Below the pieces are notes generated by a model. That model made no database searches, was not told where the DNA came from, and saw only the letters and a list, made by a program, of their open reading frames with translations. The position numbers were made by a program, and so were the translations under genes. Positions 7,629-16,612 of a stretch of 64,000 nucleotides of DNA are shown here, in pieces. Positions within the stretch are counted from its first letter, which is position 1, and each line of letters starts with the position of its first letter. The stretch is taken from contig JAABQK010000008.1 of assembly GCA_011391495.1 (NCBI GenBank), positions 52,311-116,310 on the forward strand, written 5' to 3'. Source of the DNA: Hydrogenophaga sp. (GTDB lineage: Bacteria; Pseudomonadota; Gammaproteobacteria; Burkholderiales; Burkholderiaceae_C).

Positions 7629-9737
7629 TCAGGCTCGGTCCGTGGCCTCGGCCGGGCTGGTCGGGCGTGGCTCGGTGGTACCGTCCGGGCCGGCTGCAGG
7701 CTCTGCCTCGTCCAGGTCAATCGCCAGCGCCAAGGGAGCCGCCAGTGCGTCGTCGTCCCCGTCCTCGCCCGACTCGCCGCCGTCTTCGGTCACATCGTCC
7801 ACCGGCAGATCCAGGCGCTCGATCACCGTGCCGTGGATGTCCAGCGTGATGTCGTCGATCTCACCCAGGCGCACGCGCACATGCGCGCCGCGTGGCAGGC
7901 CTTCGGATCCCATCACCGGCAACACCAGCGGCAGGGTGTCGGCGCGCACCAGGTTGTCCTTGATCAGGGTGGCGGTGAGCTCGCCGATGCTGTTCTGCTT
8001 CAGGTATTGCAGCGTCCAGTAGCGCTCCATGCCGTTCTGGAAACCGTTGTAGGCGGTGTAGGCGGCGTCGAACGCGCTGATCACCGAGAACAGGTTGGCG
8101 TCCTTGGGCTTGAACGGTGCTACCAGCGCCGCGGTCTTGCCGTGGCGCACGCAGGCAATGATCTGCCACTGGTTGACCATGTCCACATAGCGGCGCAGCG
8201 GCGAGGTGCTCCAGGCGTAGCTCTTGACGCCAATGCCGGCGTGCGGCTGGGCCTTGGTGCCCATGCGCACCTTCACCCCCGGCAGCAGGCTGGCCTGGCT
8301 GCGGTAGATGCCGGGCACGCCGCATTCGGCCAGCCACTGGCCCCAGCTGCTGTTGGCCAGGATCATGGCCTCGGCCACCATCAGGTCGAGTGGGGCGCCG
8401 CGCTGGCGCGTGCCGATCACCACGGTTTCGTGGCCTGCGGGCTCATCCCCCGTCACGCCCTCAAGGCGGAAGGTGTAGTCCGGCCGGGTGAAGGTTTCGG
8501 GCTTGCCGCGCACCACCTCACGCTGTGCCTTCAGATGCTTTGCCAGACGGAAGATGAAGGCGAGCGTGGGCTGCAGCGCATCGATGTGTGCTTCGGTGGC
8601 TGCGGCACCGGCCGGCGCCTGGCCGGTCAGCCAGTCCTCGGTGATCACCGTGTCCAGCTGATCGTGGCGCAGGTTGTGGGCGATCGGCACGCGTTCCAGG
8701 GCGGTGCGGCTGCCCTTCGCTTCCAGCGTGGCTTCGTCGAATGTGACGTAGAGCGACAGGGCCGGGCAGTCGCGCCCGGCTTCGAGCGTGTAGGCCTGCA
8801 CCACCTCGTCGGGCAGCATGGTGATCTTGTGGCCCGGCATGTAGACCGTGGACAGGCGGTGGCGCGCCACCTGGTCGATCGGGCTGTCGGGCAGTACCGC
8901 CAGCCCGGGGGCCGCGATGTGCACGCCCAGCGTCACCGTGCCGCTGCCCAGGCCCTGCAGCGAGAGCGCGTCGTCGATCTCGGTGGTGTGCGAGTCGTCG
9001 ATGGAAAACGCCTGCACCGCTGCCAGCGGCAGCTCGTCGGCAATCACCGGCGCCTGCAGGGCCGGAAAACCGGTGCCCTTGGGGAACTGGTCGAACAGGA
9101 ATCGCTGCCAGTGGAACTGGTAGGCGCTGGTGATGGCGCCGGCTTTTTCCAGCAGGGCCAGCGGATTCAGGTGGGTGCTGCGGGCCGCCTCCACCACGGC
9201 TTTGTATTCGGGCGCGTTCTTGTCGGGCCTGAACAGGATCTTGTAGAGCTGCTCGCGCACCGGCTGCGGGCAGTGCCCGCTGGCGAGATCGGCGGCCCAG
9301 GCATCGATCTGGGCCTGCACCTGTTTCTTCTTCTCGATGGCGGCCAGCGCCTGGGCCAGGATCTCGGCCGGCGCCTTCTTGTAGCGACCCTTGCCGGCAC
9401 GGCGGAAATAGTGGGGCGCACCCTGCAGGCAGAGCAGGGCGGCGACCTGCTGCTCGGTGCCAGCGCTGGCGCTGAAGTATTCGCGTGCCAGATCGGCGAA
9501 GCCGAACTCGTCCTCCGGGGCGAATTCGTAAGCCAGTTCCAGCTCCATGCTCTCGGCCAGGGCGGTGGCGGCGGGCATGAGCTGGGCAGGCGCCGGTTTC
9601 TCGAAACGCAGCAGGGCGTTGGCGGCCTTGACCTTGACGCGTTTGCCCGAATCCAGTTCCACCTGGAGGGAGCTTTCGGCTTCGGACATGAGGCGGCCGG
9701 TCATCAATTTGCCGGCTTCGTCGAACAGAATGTGCAT
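7629..9737 (-). CDS. RNase II/RNB-domain 3'-5' exoribonuclease
   Basis: The 702-residue protein contains an RNB catalytic domain that degrades single-stranded RNA from the 3' end. The signature SIDDSHTTEIDDALSL carries the magnesium-binding aspartates near residue 245-260, and YMPGHKITMLPDEV and STSPLRRYVDMVNQW follow as in the family. The N-terminal third differs from classical RNase II cold-shock domains. The C-terminal tail after about residue 640 is very acidic and probably disordered. I chose the ATG at 9737; the frame stays open upstream but would overlap the esterase gene. Forty-one bases separate it from that gene. Confidence 0.9.
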   Translation of the reverse strand: MHILFDEAGKLMTGRLMSEAESSLQVELDSGKRVKVKAANALLRFEKPAPAQLMPAATALAESMELELAYEFAPEDEFGFADLAREYFSASAGTEQQVAALLCLQGAPHYFRRAGKGRYKKAPAEILAQALAAIEKKKQVQAQIDAWAADLASGHCPQPVREQLYKILFRPDKNAPEYKAVVEAARSTHLNPLALLEKAGAITSAYQFHWQRFLFDQFPKGTGFPALQAPVIADELPLAAVQAFSIDDSHTTEIDDALSLQGLGSGTVTLGVHIAAPGLAVLPDSPIDQVARHRLSTVYMPGHKITMLPDEVVQAYTLEAGRDCPALSLYVTFDEATLEAKGSRTALERVPIAHNLRHDQLDTVITEDWLTGQAPAGAAATEAHIDALQPTLAFIFRLAKHLKAQREVVRGKPETFTRPDYTFRLEGVTGDEPAGHETVVIGTRQRGAPLDLMVAEAMILANSSWGQWLAECGVPGIYRSQASLLPGVKVRMGTKAQPHAGIGVKSYAWSTSPLRRYVDMVNQWQIIACVRHGKTAALVAPFKPKDANLFSVISAFDAAYTAYNGFQNGMERYWTLQYLKQNSIGELTATLIKDNLVRADTLPLVLPVMGSEGLPRGAHVRVRLGEIDDITLDIHGTVIERLDLPVDDVTEDGGESGEDGDDDALAAPLALAIDLDEAEPAAGPDGTTEPRPTSPAEATDRA

Positions 9738-9778
9738 GGACCCGATTGTCCCATGCGGGCGCTTGTCGCCCGGCAGGA

Positions 9779-10387
9779 TCAGTCCGGGAGGTCCAGGAAC
9801 TCGAAGACGGCGTCGATGTGCTCGTCGAAGCCACTGATGGCGTGGTCGCTGCCTGGCAGCAGACGGATGGCGCCGCCGGCGCAGAAGGCCATCATTTCCC
9901 GCCAGTCCAGCACCTCGTCGCCCTGGGCGACGACGGCGAGCTGGGTCGCAGGCGTGGCGGGGTGCCGGACGGCCAGGGCCTGGATGTCGGCCTCCAGCAC
10001 GCGCAGTTCGTCCACGTACCCCGGCTGGAAGACGAAGGGCTCGTCCGGGTCGTGCCAGCTGGTCTGTTCGCCCACGTACTTCAGCAGATCGCGCGCCGGA
10101 AAGACGGCCGGATTGAGCAGCACCGCCTTGCAGCCGGTCTGCAACCCGAGCCAGCGGGCATAGAAACCCCCCAGCGACGATCCCACCACCGCCATCGATG
10201 TGCGCGGCCAGTGTGCCGTGCCCTGCATCACCAGCGCCATCGCCTCCCGCGGCGAAGGAGGCAGTTGCGGGCACCAGAAGCTCACGCCGGGGTGTGCCGC
10301 ACGCACGCGAGCCGCGACCTTCTGCGCCTTCATGGACAACGGCGAAGAGCGGAAACCGTGCAGGTAGAGCAGGTGGGTGGTGGGCAT
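9779..10387 (-). CDS. YqiA/UPF0227-type alpha/beta hydrolase (esterase)
   Basis: A small alpha/beta-fold hydrolase of 202 residues. LLYLHGFRSSP forms the oxyanion-hole region, the nucleophile elbow is VVGSSLGGFYA, an Asp lies in VVAQGDEVLDW and the late His is in LLPGSDHAISGF, giving a complete Ser-Asp-His triad. The YqiA family acts as an esterase on short acyl substrates; the natural substrate is unknown. The gene begins a minus-strand run continuing into the RNase II-type gene. No strong ribosome-binding site is visible, but the first Met fits the family N-terminus. Confidence 0.9.
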   Translation of the reverse strand: MPTTHLLYLHGFRSSPLSMKAQKVAARVRAAHPGVSFWCPQLPPSPREAMALVMQGTAHWPRTSMAVVGSSLGGFYARWLGLQTGCKAVLLNPAVFPARDLLKYVGEQTSWHDPDEPFVFQPGYVDELRVLEADIQALAVRHPATPATQLAVVAQGDEVLDWREMMAFCAGGAIRLLPGSDHAISGFDEHIDAVFEFLDLPD

Positions 10388-10403
10388 GCCGGGATGATAG
10401 GGT

Positions 10404-10432
10404 CGAAAAAAAGCCCCGCCGGGGCGGGGCTT
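10404..10432 (-). terminator. Rho-independent terminator after the large lipoprotein gene
   Basis: Arms AAGCCCCGCC (10411-10420) and GGCGGGGCTT (10423-10432) form a perfect 10-bp stem in the DNA with a very tight loop. On the minus strand the hairpin is followed by seven T residues (A run 10406-10412). It lies 20 bases after the lipoprotein stop and separates it from the esterase gene. Confidence 0.9.
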
Positions 10433-10452
10433 GCGGGGTGGCGGATACCGCT

Positions 10453-12594
10453 TCAGGGTGTAGGGAGCGTCAGCTGGTACATGGCGTAGAAGTTGCCATA
10501 TTCACGTCCGACGGCATCGCGTGCCAACAGCTGTATGCCGGTGAGACGGGTTCCTGCCGCGTAGGCTGGGCCGTAGGTGCCGTCGCCATTGTCCAGACAT
10601 TGCTGCGCTGCAATGCCGTTGCTGGTGCAAGGCACGGTGGCCTTGCGGAGCGTTGACCGAACCCCTGTGCTGTCGTTGAAGCTGTTGCTGGTGCCGAAAT
10701 TGCCGAAAACGGTGATGGACGTAGGGGGCAGTTGGCCCGAGAGCACGGACCAGCCGTCACCACCGCCCTCGGTTTCCACGCCGGCGGTGTCGCCATCCAC
10801 AAACAGGATCTGCCCCGGGTAGATCTCGGCCAGGGGCTGGGCGCCCGACTGGACTTCGGTGATCAGACCCGAGGTCAACGTAGCCAGCCCCTGGGTGCGC
10901 AGTTCGGCGATGTTCAGCGCCCGAGCACGGTTCTTGCGATACTGGACCACAGGAGACGCCGAGGGATCTGCAGCCAGGTAGTACTCAAACTTCCATGAAC
11001 CCAGTGAGGGCGTGCTTGCCAGTTCCGCTTCCGTCCGATCGGTTGGGGCAAAAACGATGTTGTTCGTCTCGACCAAGCGTGGGTGTGGTCGTGTCGTGGA
11101 ACCATCGGCGTACTCGCTGCGCAGGCGGATGAAGTTGGAGCCTGTCAGTTGAGCGCCCGGGGGCAGTGCCGCCGAGGCCGGGTCATCATTCTTCGAGATC
11201 ACCAGGAATGAACTCCCGGGGGCTGGGCGCAACACCACCTGGCTGTTGTTCGGCGTTGTCACCACAACACGGTTGAAGAGGGATACGCCACCACTCTTGA
11301 GGTCGGTCACGTCCAGGGTGTAACCGGTGCTGTAGTAGGTCCAGTCCAGCTGGTTGAGCGTGATGAAGTTGCGGCGCTGGTGAAACGAAGCTGCCGAGCC
11401 AGGATAGTCATAGTAGTTGCCGATCAGGCGCAGTTTGCCGTCGGTGTCCTTGCTCACCACGAAGGTGTCAAACGTTTCGGAAGTGTCGGTGGCGCGGGTC
11501 TTGTAGCCCACCACCAGATCACCGTTGCCACGGGTGAATTCGTAGGTGCCCTGGCTGAACACGAGCCCGGTGGCGCCACCACGGAACAGCGAGGCAAAGG
11601 CACCGCGGTTGTCTTCAGTGCGTCCCACGCGGCCGCCGTTGTTATAAAAAATGGCAGGGTCGTTTCCGAAGAACACCGCTTTGCATGCTGGTGCGACGAC
11701 GTTGACCGACGTACCGACGTACATGTTGGGTTCATCTTGGTCCGCTGCGCCATTCACTCGTTCGGTCACGGGCAAGGCGTAACACGCGGTCAACTCTGCC
11801 AGCAGGTTGGCGATCTTCACCGAAGTACCTTCTTCCACGAGGGTGGCCGAGTCGATGGTCGGCAGCGGGTCGATCGCGCTGGCGTCGCTGGTGAAGCTGA
11901 TGCTGGCGGGTTGTTCGCCGTCGGCCAACTCTTGCCTGACGGCAATCTCGATGTTGCTCGACGTGCTGCTGGCCGGCACGATGTTGATGCTGATCGAGTC
12001 GAGCAGGCGGTCGTAGCCCGTGCCGTCCACCGTGAAGCTGCCGGTGAGCGGGTCGGTGCCGGTGGTGCCGGTGGCGTCGAGCAGCGTGGCGAGGATGGTC
12101 TTGACCTCGGTGACCGTGGCGGCCACGGAGTCCGGTGTGATCGACGCGGTACCGGCGGCCAGTTCTTCAGCCAGCTTGCCCGGGTCGCCCGATGGCGACA
12201 GGAGCGAAGCGATCAGGTTGGTGATCGGCGTGACGTTGGCGGTGGTCGTGCTGGCGGAGTCGATCACGCTGACCAGCGACTGCACTTCGCCATCGGCCGT
12301 GGTGCGCGAGGCGACCAGCACGAACGGTGCCTTGGCGCCTGCTGCGACGGTGACCGAGTACGTGCCGTCCGTGCCAACGGTGCCGCTGGTGCCGACCACC
12401 GCACCCGTGCTGTCGATCACCGTGACGACGGCGTCCACGAAGGCGGCGCCGGACGCGGCAATGCCGGAGATCGTGATCGCGCTGGGGGTGACAGGGGTGA
12501 CGGTGGGTGCCGTGCTGCCGCCGCCGCAGCCCGCAACGGTCAGCAGGGCCGCGCTGGCCATTGCCAGCGACAGCGTCGCAAATGTCATCTTCAT
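10453..12594 (-). CDS. Large secreted lipoprotein with N-terminal Ig-like/carboxypeptidase-regulatory-like region, unknown function
   Basis: The product has 713 residues. The signal sequence MKMTFATLSLAMASAALL is followed by a lipobox ending TVAGC (lipidated Cys at about 23) and a Thr/Pro-rich linker. Residues about 38-110 look like a beta-sandwich repeat of the carboxypeptidase-regulatory or big-Ig type (ITISGIAASGAAFVDAVVTV). A helical segment and then a large beta-rich region without recognisable catalytic motifs follow. I chose the ATG at 12594 because AGGAGA lies just upstream and it opens a clean lipoprotein signal. The function is unknown; an outer-membrane or surface location is inferred. 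It is divergent from a two-component pair, with dyad sites between, and ends in a strong terminator. Confidence 0.8.
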   Translation of the reverse strand: MKMTFATLSLAMASAALLTVAGCGGGSTAPTVTPVTPSAITISGIAASGAAFVDAVVTVIDSTGAVVGTSGTVGTDGTYSVTVAAGAKAPFVLVASRTTADGEVQSLVSVIDSASTTTANVTPITNLIASLLSPSGDPGKLAEELAAGTASITPDSVAATVTEVKTILATLLDATGTTGTDPLTGSFTVDGTGYDRLLDSISINIVPASSTSSNIEIAVRQELADGEQPASISFTSDASAIDPLPTIDSATLVEEGTSVKIANLLAELTACYALPVTERVNGAADQDEPNMYVGTSVNVVAPACKAVFFGNDPAIFYNNGGRVGRTEDNRGAFASLFRGGATGLVFSQGTYEFTRGNGDLVVGYKTRATDTSETFDTFVVSKDTDGKLRLIGNYYDYPGSAASFHQRRNFITLNQLDWTYYSTGYTLDVTDLKSGGVSLFNRVVVTTPNNSQVVLRPAPGSSFLVISKNDDPASAALPPGAQLTGSNFIRLRSEYADGSTTRPHPRLVETNNIVFAPTDRTEAELASTPSLGSWKFEYYLAADPSASPVVQYRKNRARALNIAELRTQGLATLTSGLITEVQSGAQPLAEIYPGQILFVDGDTAGVETEGGGDGWSVLSGQLPPTSITVFGNFGTSNSFNDSTGVRSTLRKATVPCTSNGIAAQQCLDNGDGTYGPAYAAGTRLTGIQLLARDAVGREYGNFYAMYQLTLPTP

Positions 12595-12679
12595 GGGTTC
12601 TCCTGGGGTTGTGAGCATCCGCCTGCGCTCAAGGCCAAGGCGGTGTGCGCATTGAACGGGCACTCTGTGACAATGTGTA

Positions 12680-12725
12680 TCCCATGAACATGGGGTGCGG
12701 CCCCGCGGTTCCCATGTTCATGGGA
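12680..12725. promoter_or_regulatory. Pair of NarL-type 7-2-7 dyad sites between divergent genes
   Basis: TCCCATGAACATGGGG (12680-12695) and TCCCATGTTCATGGGA (12710-12725) are reverse complements of each other over their 14-bp cores. Each is itself a dyad of two heptamers with a 2-base centre. Centres are 30 bp apart, about three helical turns. They lie 86 bases upstream of the lipoprotein start and about 92 upstream of the NarL-type regulator gene. The geometry matches NarL/FixJ-family binding, so the neighbouring regulator is the obvious candidate. The rest of the 223-base gap shows no gene. Confidence 0.65.
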
Positions 12726-12817
12726 GACCGCTGTCTGGCTGGCGTGTTGCGATGCCGATATGCTGCAAAAAGAAGCGGTCCGTTCTGTGACTGACGCGGT
12801 GTCTGGAGACCCATCTG

Positions 12818-13519
12818 GTGTGGCGTGTACTGATCGTTGAGGACGACCCTCAAATGCGGGAATTTTTTGCGGCCAGCGTGCTGCGTTCGGACCAGCTGGC
12901 GCTGGCGGCCAGTGTGGGCACGGTGGCCGAGGCGCGCCGCTTCCTCGACGAGGCGACGCAGCCGGTGGATGTGCTGCTGACCGATCTGGGCCTGCCCGAT
13001 GGCAGCGGTCTGGAGGTGATCCGCCACGCGCGGCTGCGCCATCCGTTGTGCGAGCCGCTGGTGATTTCGATGTTCGGGGATGAAGACAACGTGCTCGCCA
13101 GCATCGAGGCCGGCGCGCTGGGCTACATCCACAAGGACGCGACCCCCGACGACATCGCGCACACCATCCTGGACATGAAGGCGGGGGCCTCGCCCATCTC
13201 CCCGATGATCGCGCGCCGGGTGCTTTCGCGGTTTCTGGCCTTGCAGTCGGGCCGCGACGGAGGGGCGCTGGAGCCGGCGCCCGATGTGGCTCAGCTGCCG
13301 GTGGTCGAGAAGGCCAGGAACCTGCTGTCGGCCCGTGAGCAGGAAGTGCTGGGGCTGATCGCCCGCGGCTTCTCGTACAACGAGATTGCGCGCCTGCAGG
13401 CCGTGAGCGTGCACACGGTGCAGACCCACATCAAGAATCTGTACAGCAAGCTGGCGGTGCATTCCAAAAGCGAGGCCGTGTACGAGGCCACGCGCATGGG
13501 CTTGCTGCCCCGTTGCTGA
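12818..13519 (+). CDS. NarL/LuxR-family response regulator
   Basis: The 233-residue regulator has an N-terminal receiver domain (about 1-120: acidic pair in IVEDD, phospho-acceptor Asp at about 56 in LLTDLGLP, Lys in YIHKDA). A C-terminal LuxR-type helix-turn-helix covers about 165-230 (LLSAREQEVLGLIARGFSYN, VSVHTVQTHIKNLYSKL). The start is GTG with GGAG ten bases upstream. Its stop overlaps the start of the kinase gene by one base, so they are a cognate pair. It probably binds the dyad pair just upstream and may control itself and the divergent lipoprotein gene; that link is inference. Confidence 0.93.
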   Translation: MWRVLIVEDDPQMREFFAASVLRSDQLALAASVGTVAEARRFLDEATQPVDVLLTDLGLPDGSGLEVIRHARLRHPLCEPLVISMFGDEDNVLASIEAGALGYIHKDATPDDIAHTILDMKAGASPISPMIARRVLSRFLALQSGRDGGALEPAPDVAQLPVVEKARNLLSAREQEVLGLIARGFSYNEIARLQAVSVHTVQTHIKNLYSKLAVHSKSEAVYEATRMGLLPRC

Positions 13520-15420
13520 TGCGGCTGACCCAGGTCCTGAGCCGGTTCGCCCGGCGGTTCATCGCACGCCTGACGGCGTTCGAGGGCGCATGGCGCACAT
13601 CCATGCGCCTGGGCTTGCTGATGTGCCTGGTGCTGGGGGCGGGCTGGGCGCCGGCCCAGCCGCTGGAGCTGACACAGGCGCATGCGACCGTGACCGTCCA
13701 GGGCGTCTCGACCGAGAGGGACGTGGGGCTGCCTTATATCTGGGACCGCAACCACAAAGGCAGCCAGGGCGAGGCCAGGTTCGATCTGGCATTCGATCTG
13801 CCGCAGCTGCCCGGTGAACCCTGGGGTCTGTATCTGCAGCGCCTGGGCAATGCGTACGAAATCCGGCTCAACGGTCGCCTGCTGGAGCAAGGGGGCGACC
13901 TGGAACGCTTCAACCAGGGCGATGCGGGCCACATGCCGCGTCTGCTGAACATTCCCGAAGGGTCCTTGTCCCGGCACAACCTGCTGTCGATCCGCATCCG
14001 GGCCGATGCCGGGCGGCACGGCGGCCTGTCCCGGCTGGTGATCGGGCGGGTGGACGAGGTCTATCCGCTGTTCCGCAAAGCGCACCTCTGGCTCAGCACC
14101 GGCACCCTGCTGGTCACGGGCTTCAGTCTGGTGGTGGGGCTGGTGGCCCTGGCCCTGTGGGCCACGCAGACGCAGGAGGGTGCGGATGGGCGCGTCCGGC
14201 GCGACCCGCTGTACCTGTTTGCGGCACTGGCCGAGCTGGCGTGGTCGCTGCGGGTGGGCAATGGCCATATCGAATCACCGCCCCTCGCCTGGCCCTGGTG
14301 GGGCGTGCTGCCGGTGGTCGCCCTGGGAGCCTGGGGCGTCTTCATGGTGTTCTTCAGCATGGAACTCACCGGATGGCGCCGCAGTCCCCTGGTGCTCGGG
14401 TTTCGCCGCTGGCTGGTGCTGCTGCTGGTGCTGGGTCCTGTGGCGGCCGTCTGGGCCCTGGGCTTCGGGCATCCGCTGGTCCTGACGCTCTGGTACGGCG
14501 CCCTGGGCCTGAGCTTCCTGGCGTTTGGCCTCTGGTTTGTGGCGCATGCCGCGCGCGTGCCGGGGGCATCGCAACGCATCGTCGCGCTGGCGGTGGTGAC
14601 CAATGTGCTGGTCGGTCTGCGCGATCTGTACGTGTTTCGCATCGATCCCGCTTACCCGAGCAACTCTTTGCTGTACTACTCGTCGGTGCTGTTCGGCCTG
14701 ACGCTGGCTTACGTGGTGATCGCCCGGTTCCGGCAGGTCAGTGCCCATGCGCGGGAGCTGATGGGCACGCTGACGAGCCGCATTGCCGAGCGGGAGCGGG
14801 AGCTCAACAGCAGCTACCAGCGGCTGGAAGCCCTGGCGCGCGAGCAGGAGCGCACGTCCGAGCGCACCCGCATCCTGCGCGACATGCACGACGGCGTGGG
14901 TTCGCACATCAGTGCCGCCATCCGGCAGCTGCAATCGGGGCGTGCGCGCGACGAGGACGTGCTGCAGACGCTGCGCGACTCGCTGGACCAGCTCAAGCTG
15001 ACGATCGATGCCATGCACCTGCCGCACGGCGACATCACCGCCCTGCTGGCCAACCTGCGCTACCGGCTGGAGCCGCGCTTCGCGGCCTCCGACGTGGAAT
15101 TGCAGTGGGCGGTGGATCTGCTGGAGCCGGTGCAGCGCCTGGACGGCCTTTCCATGCGCCACCTCCAGTTCATGGTGTTCGAGGCCTTGTCCAACGTGCT
15201 GCAGCATGCGCACGCCTCCTGGCTGCGCATCGAGGCGGTCATGGTGCCCGAGGGAGCCCGCATACGGATCGTGGACAACGGGCAGGGCTTTGATGTGTCC
15301 TTGCCGCCTCGCAAGGGGCTGGCGTCCATGCGCGAGCGGGCCGCAGCCATCGGCGCCCGGCTGTCGGTGGACAGTGCGCCCGGCCGGACCGTGGTGGAGA
15401 TCCTGGTTCCGGCAGGCTGA
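13519..15420 (+). CDS. 7TMR-DISM-type sensor histidine kinase
   Basis: The product has 633 residues. A signal or first membrane segment covers about 25-47. A periplasmic beta-rich ligand domain of the 7TMR-DISM type follows (about 50-185, with WDRNHKGSQGEARFDLAF). Then come seven membrane helices (about 190-410), a coiled coil, a HisKA_3 dimerisation domain with phospho-acceptor His at about 457 (RDMHDGVGSHIS) and a HATPase domain (IRIVDNGQGFD) to the end. This architecture pairs with NarL-type regulators, and the upstream regulator gene overlaps it (TGATG). The ligand is unknown; carbohydrate-like ligands are common for this sensor type. I chose the ATG at 13519 over a TTG two codons earlier because of the coupling. 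Confidence 0.92.
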   Translation: MRLTQVLSRFARRFIARLTAFEGAWRTSMRLGLLMCLVLGAGWAPAQPLELTQAHATVTVQGVSTERDVGLPYIWDRNHKGSQGEARFDLAFDLPQLPGEPWGLYLQRLGNAYEIRLNGRLLEQGGDLERFNQGDAGHMPRLLNIPEGSLSRHNLLSIRIRADAGRHGGLSRLVIGRVDEVYPLFRKAHLWLSTGTLLVTGFSLVVGLVALALWATQTQEGADGRVRRDPLYLFAALAELAWSLRVGNGHIESPPLAWPWWGVLPVVALGAWGVFMVFFSMELTGWRRSPLVLGFRRWLVLLLVLGPVAAVWALGFGHPLVLTLWYGALGLSFLAFGLWFVAHAARVPGASQRIVALAVVTNVLVGLRDLYVFRIDPAYPSNSLLYYSSVLFGLTLAYVVIARFRQVSAHARELMGTLTSRIAERERELNSSYQRLEALAREQERTSERTRILRDMHDGVGSHISAAIRQLQSGRARDEDVLQTLRDSLDQLKLTIDAMHLPHGDITALLANLRYRLEPRFAASDVELQWAVDLLEPVQRLDGLSMRHLQFMVFEALSNVLQHAHASWLRIEAVMVPEGARIRIVDNGQGFDVSLPPRKGLASMRERAAAIGARLSVDSAPGRTVVEILVPAG

Positions 15421-15457
15421 AGGCGCAGCGCCCTGCTCCGGGCGGGATAATGGCGCC

Positions 15458-16612
15458 ATGGCTGCTGTTTTCGACAAACCCACCCTGCTGCAACGCATCG
15501 CCCCGGTCTTTCAGGGGTTTGACGGGCTGCTGGCCTTTGCGATTCTCCTGATGGCCGGCGCCGGCCTGCTGACCATGTATTCCGTGGGCTTTGACCATGG
15601 CACGCGTTTCGCGACGCACGGCCGCAACATGCTGCTCGCCGCGGGTGTGCTGTTTCTGGTGGCGCAGGTGCCGCCGCAGCGGCTGATGTCTCTGGCGGTG
15701 CCGATGTATGTGCTGGGCGTGTTGCTGTTGCTGGGGGTCGAGCTGTTCGGCATCGAGCGCAAGGGCTCGCAGCGCTGGCTGAACGTGGGCATCGTGATCC
15801 AGCCCAGCGAACTGATGAAGGTCGCCATGCCGCTGATGCTGGCCTGGTGGTTCCAGCGGCGCGAGGGCCAACTCAAGCCGCTGGACTTCGCGGTGGCGGT
15901 CCTGCTGCTGGCGGTGCCGGCCGCGCTCATCCTCAAGCAGCCCGACCTGGGCACCACCTTGCTGGTGCTGGCTTCCGGCATCTTCGTGATCTTCTTTGCC
16001 GGGCTGAGCTGGAAGATCATCGTGCCGCCGGTGCTGCTGGGCGCCATCGGCATCGTGGTCCTGATCGCGATGGAGCCGCAGTGGTGTGCCCCCGACGTGG
16101 ACTGGCATGTGCTGAGGGAGTACCAGCGCCAGCGGGTGTGCACGCTGCTCGATCCCTCGAAAGATCCGCTGGGCAAGGGCTTTCACATCATCCAGGGCAT
16201 GATCGCGATCGGTTCGGGCGGTGTCTGGGGGAAGGGTTTCATGCAGGGGACCCAGACCCATCTGGAATTCATCCCGGAGCGCACCACCGACTTCATCTAC
16301 GCGGCCTTTTCCGAAGAGTTCGGGCTGGTCGGCACCCTGGCGCTGATGGCAGGTTTCATCTTCCTGGTGCTGCGGGGTCTGGTGATCGCGCTGGAGGCGC
16401 CCACCCTGTTTGCCCGCCTGCTGGCTGGCGCGGTGACGCTCAACATCTTTGTCTACGCGTTCGTCAACATGGGCATGGTGAGCGGCATCCTGCCGGTGGT
16501 GGGCGTGCCGCTGCCGTTTGTGAGCTACGGCGGCACGGCCATGATCACGATGGGGGTGGGGCTGGGCATGCTGATGTCGATCGCGAAGTCCAAGCGCCTG
16601 ATGCAGTCATGA
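15458..16612 (+). CDS. rodA: Rod-shape peptidoglycan glycosyltransferase RodA
   Basis: RodA is the SEDS-family lipid II polymerase of the elongasome. The 384 residues have about ten membrane helices. Family landmarks include ERKGSQRWLNVG, IQPSELMKVAMPLMLAW, LKQPDLGTTLLVLASG and the periplasmic loop DPSKDPLGKGFHIIQG. These are followed by THLEFIPERTTDFIYAA and PLPFVSYGGTAM, which favour RodA over FtsW. It lies 37 bases downstream of the kinase gene and overlaps the next gene by four bases (ATGA). The mreBCD and mrdA genes that usually precede it are not next to it here, so it is separated from its normal partners. Confidence 0.94.
   Translation: MAAVFDKPTLLQRIAPVFQGFDGLLAFAILLMAGAGLLTMYSVGFDHGTRFATHGRNMLLAAGVLFLVAQVPPQRLMSLAVPMYVLGVLLLLGVELFGIERKGSQRWLNVGIVIQPSELMKVAMPLMLAWWFQRREGQLKPLDFAVAVLLLAVPAALILKQPDLGTTLLVLASGIFVIFFAGLSWKIIVPPVLLGAIGIVVLIAMEPQWCAPDVDWHVLREYQRQRVCTLLDPSKDPLGKGFHIIQGMIAIGSGGVWGKGFMQGTQTHLEFIPERTTDFIYAAFSEEFGLVGTLALMAGFIFLVLRGLVIALEAPTLFARLLAGAVTLNIFVYAFVNMGMVSGILPVVGVPLPFVSYGGTAMITMGVGLGMLMSIAKSKRLMQS

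Noticed and set aside
7527..10163. Plus-strand open frame of nearly 880 codons
   Set aside because: It runs opposite the RNase II-type gene and esterase, which have clear family motifs. High-GC antisense frames stay open because of third-position GC; the translation is rich in Gly, His, Arg and Val without domain signals.
9738..10274. N-terminal extension of the RNase II-type gene
   Set aside because: The frame is open but would overlap the esterase gene on the same strand; the family N-terminus fits ATG 9737.
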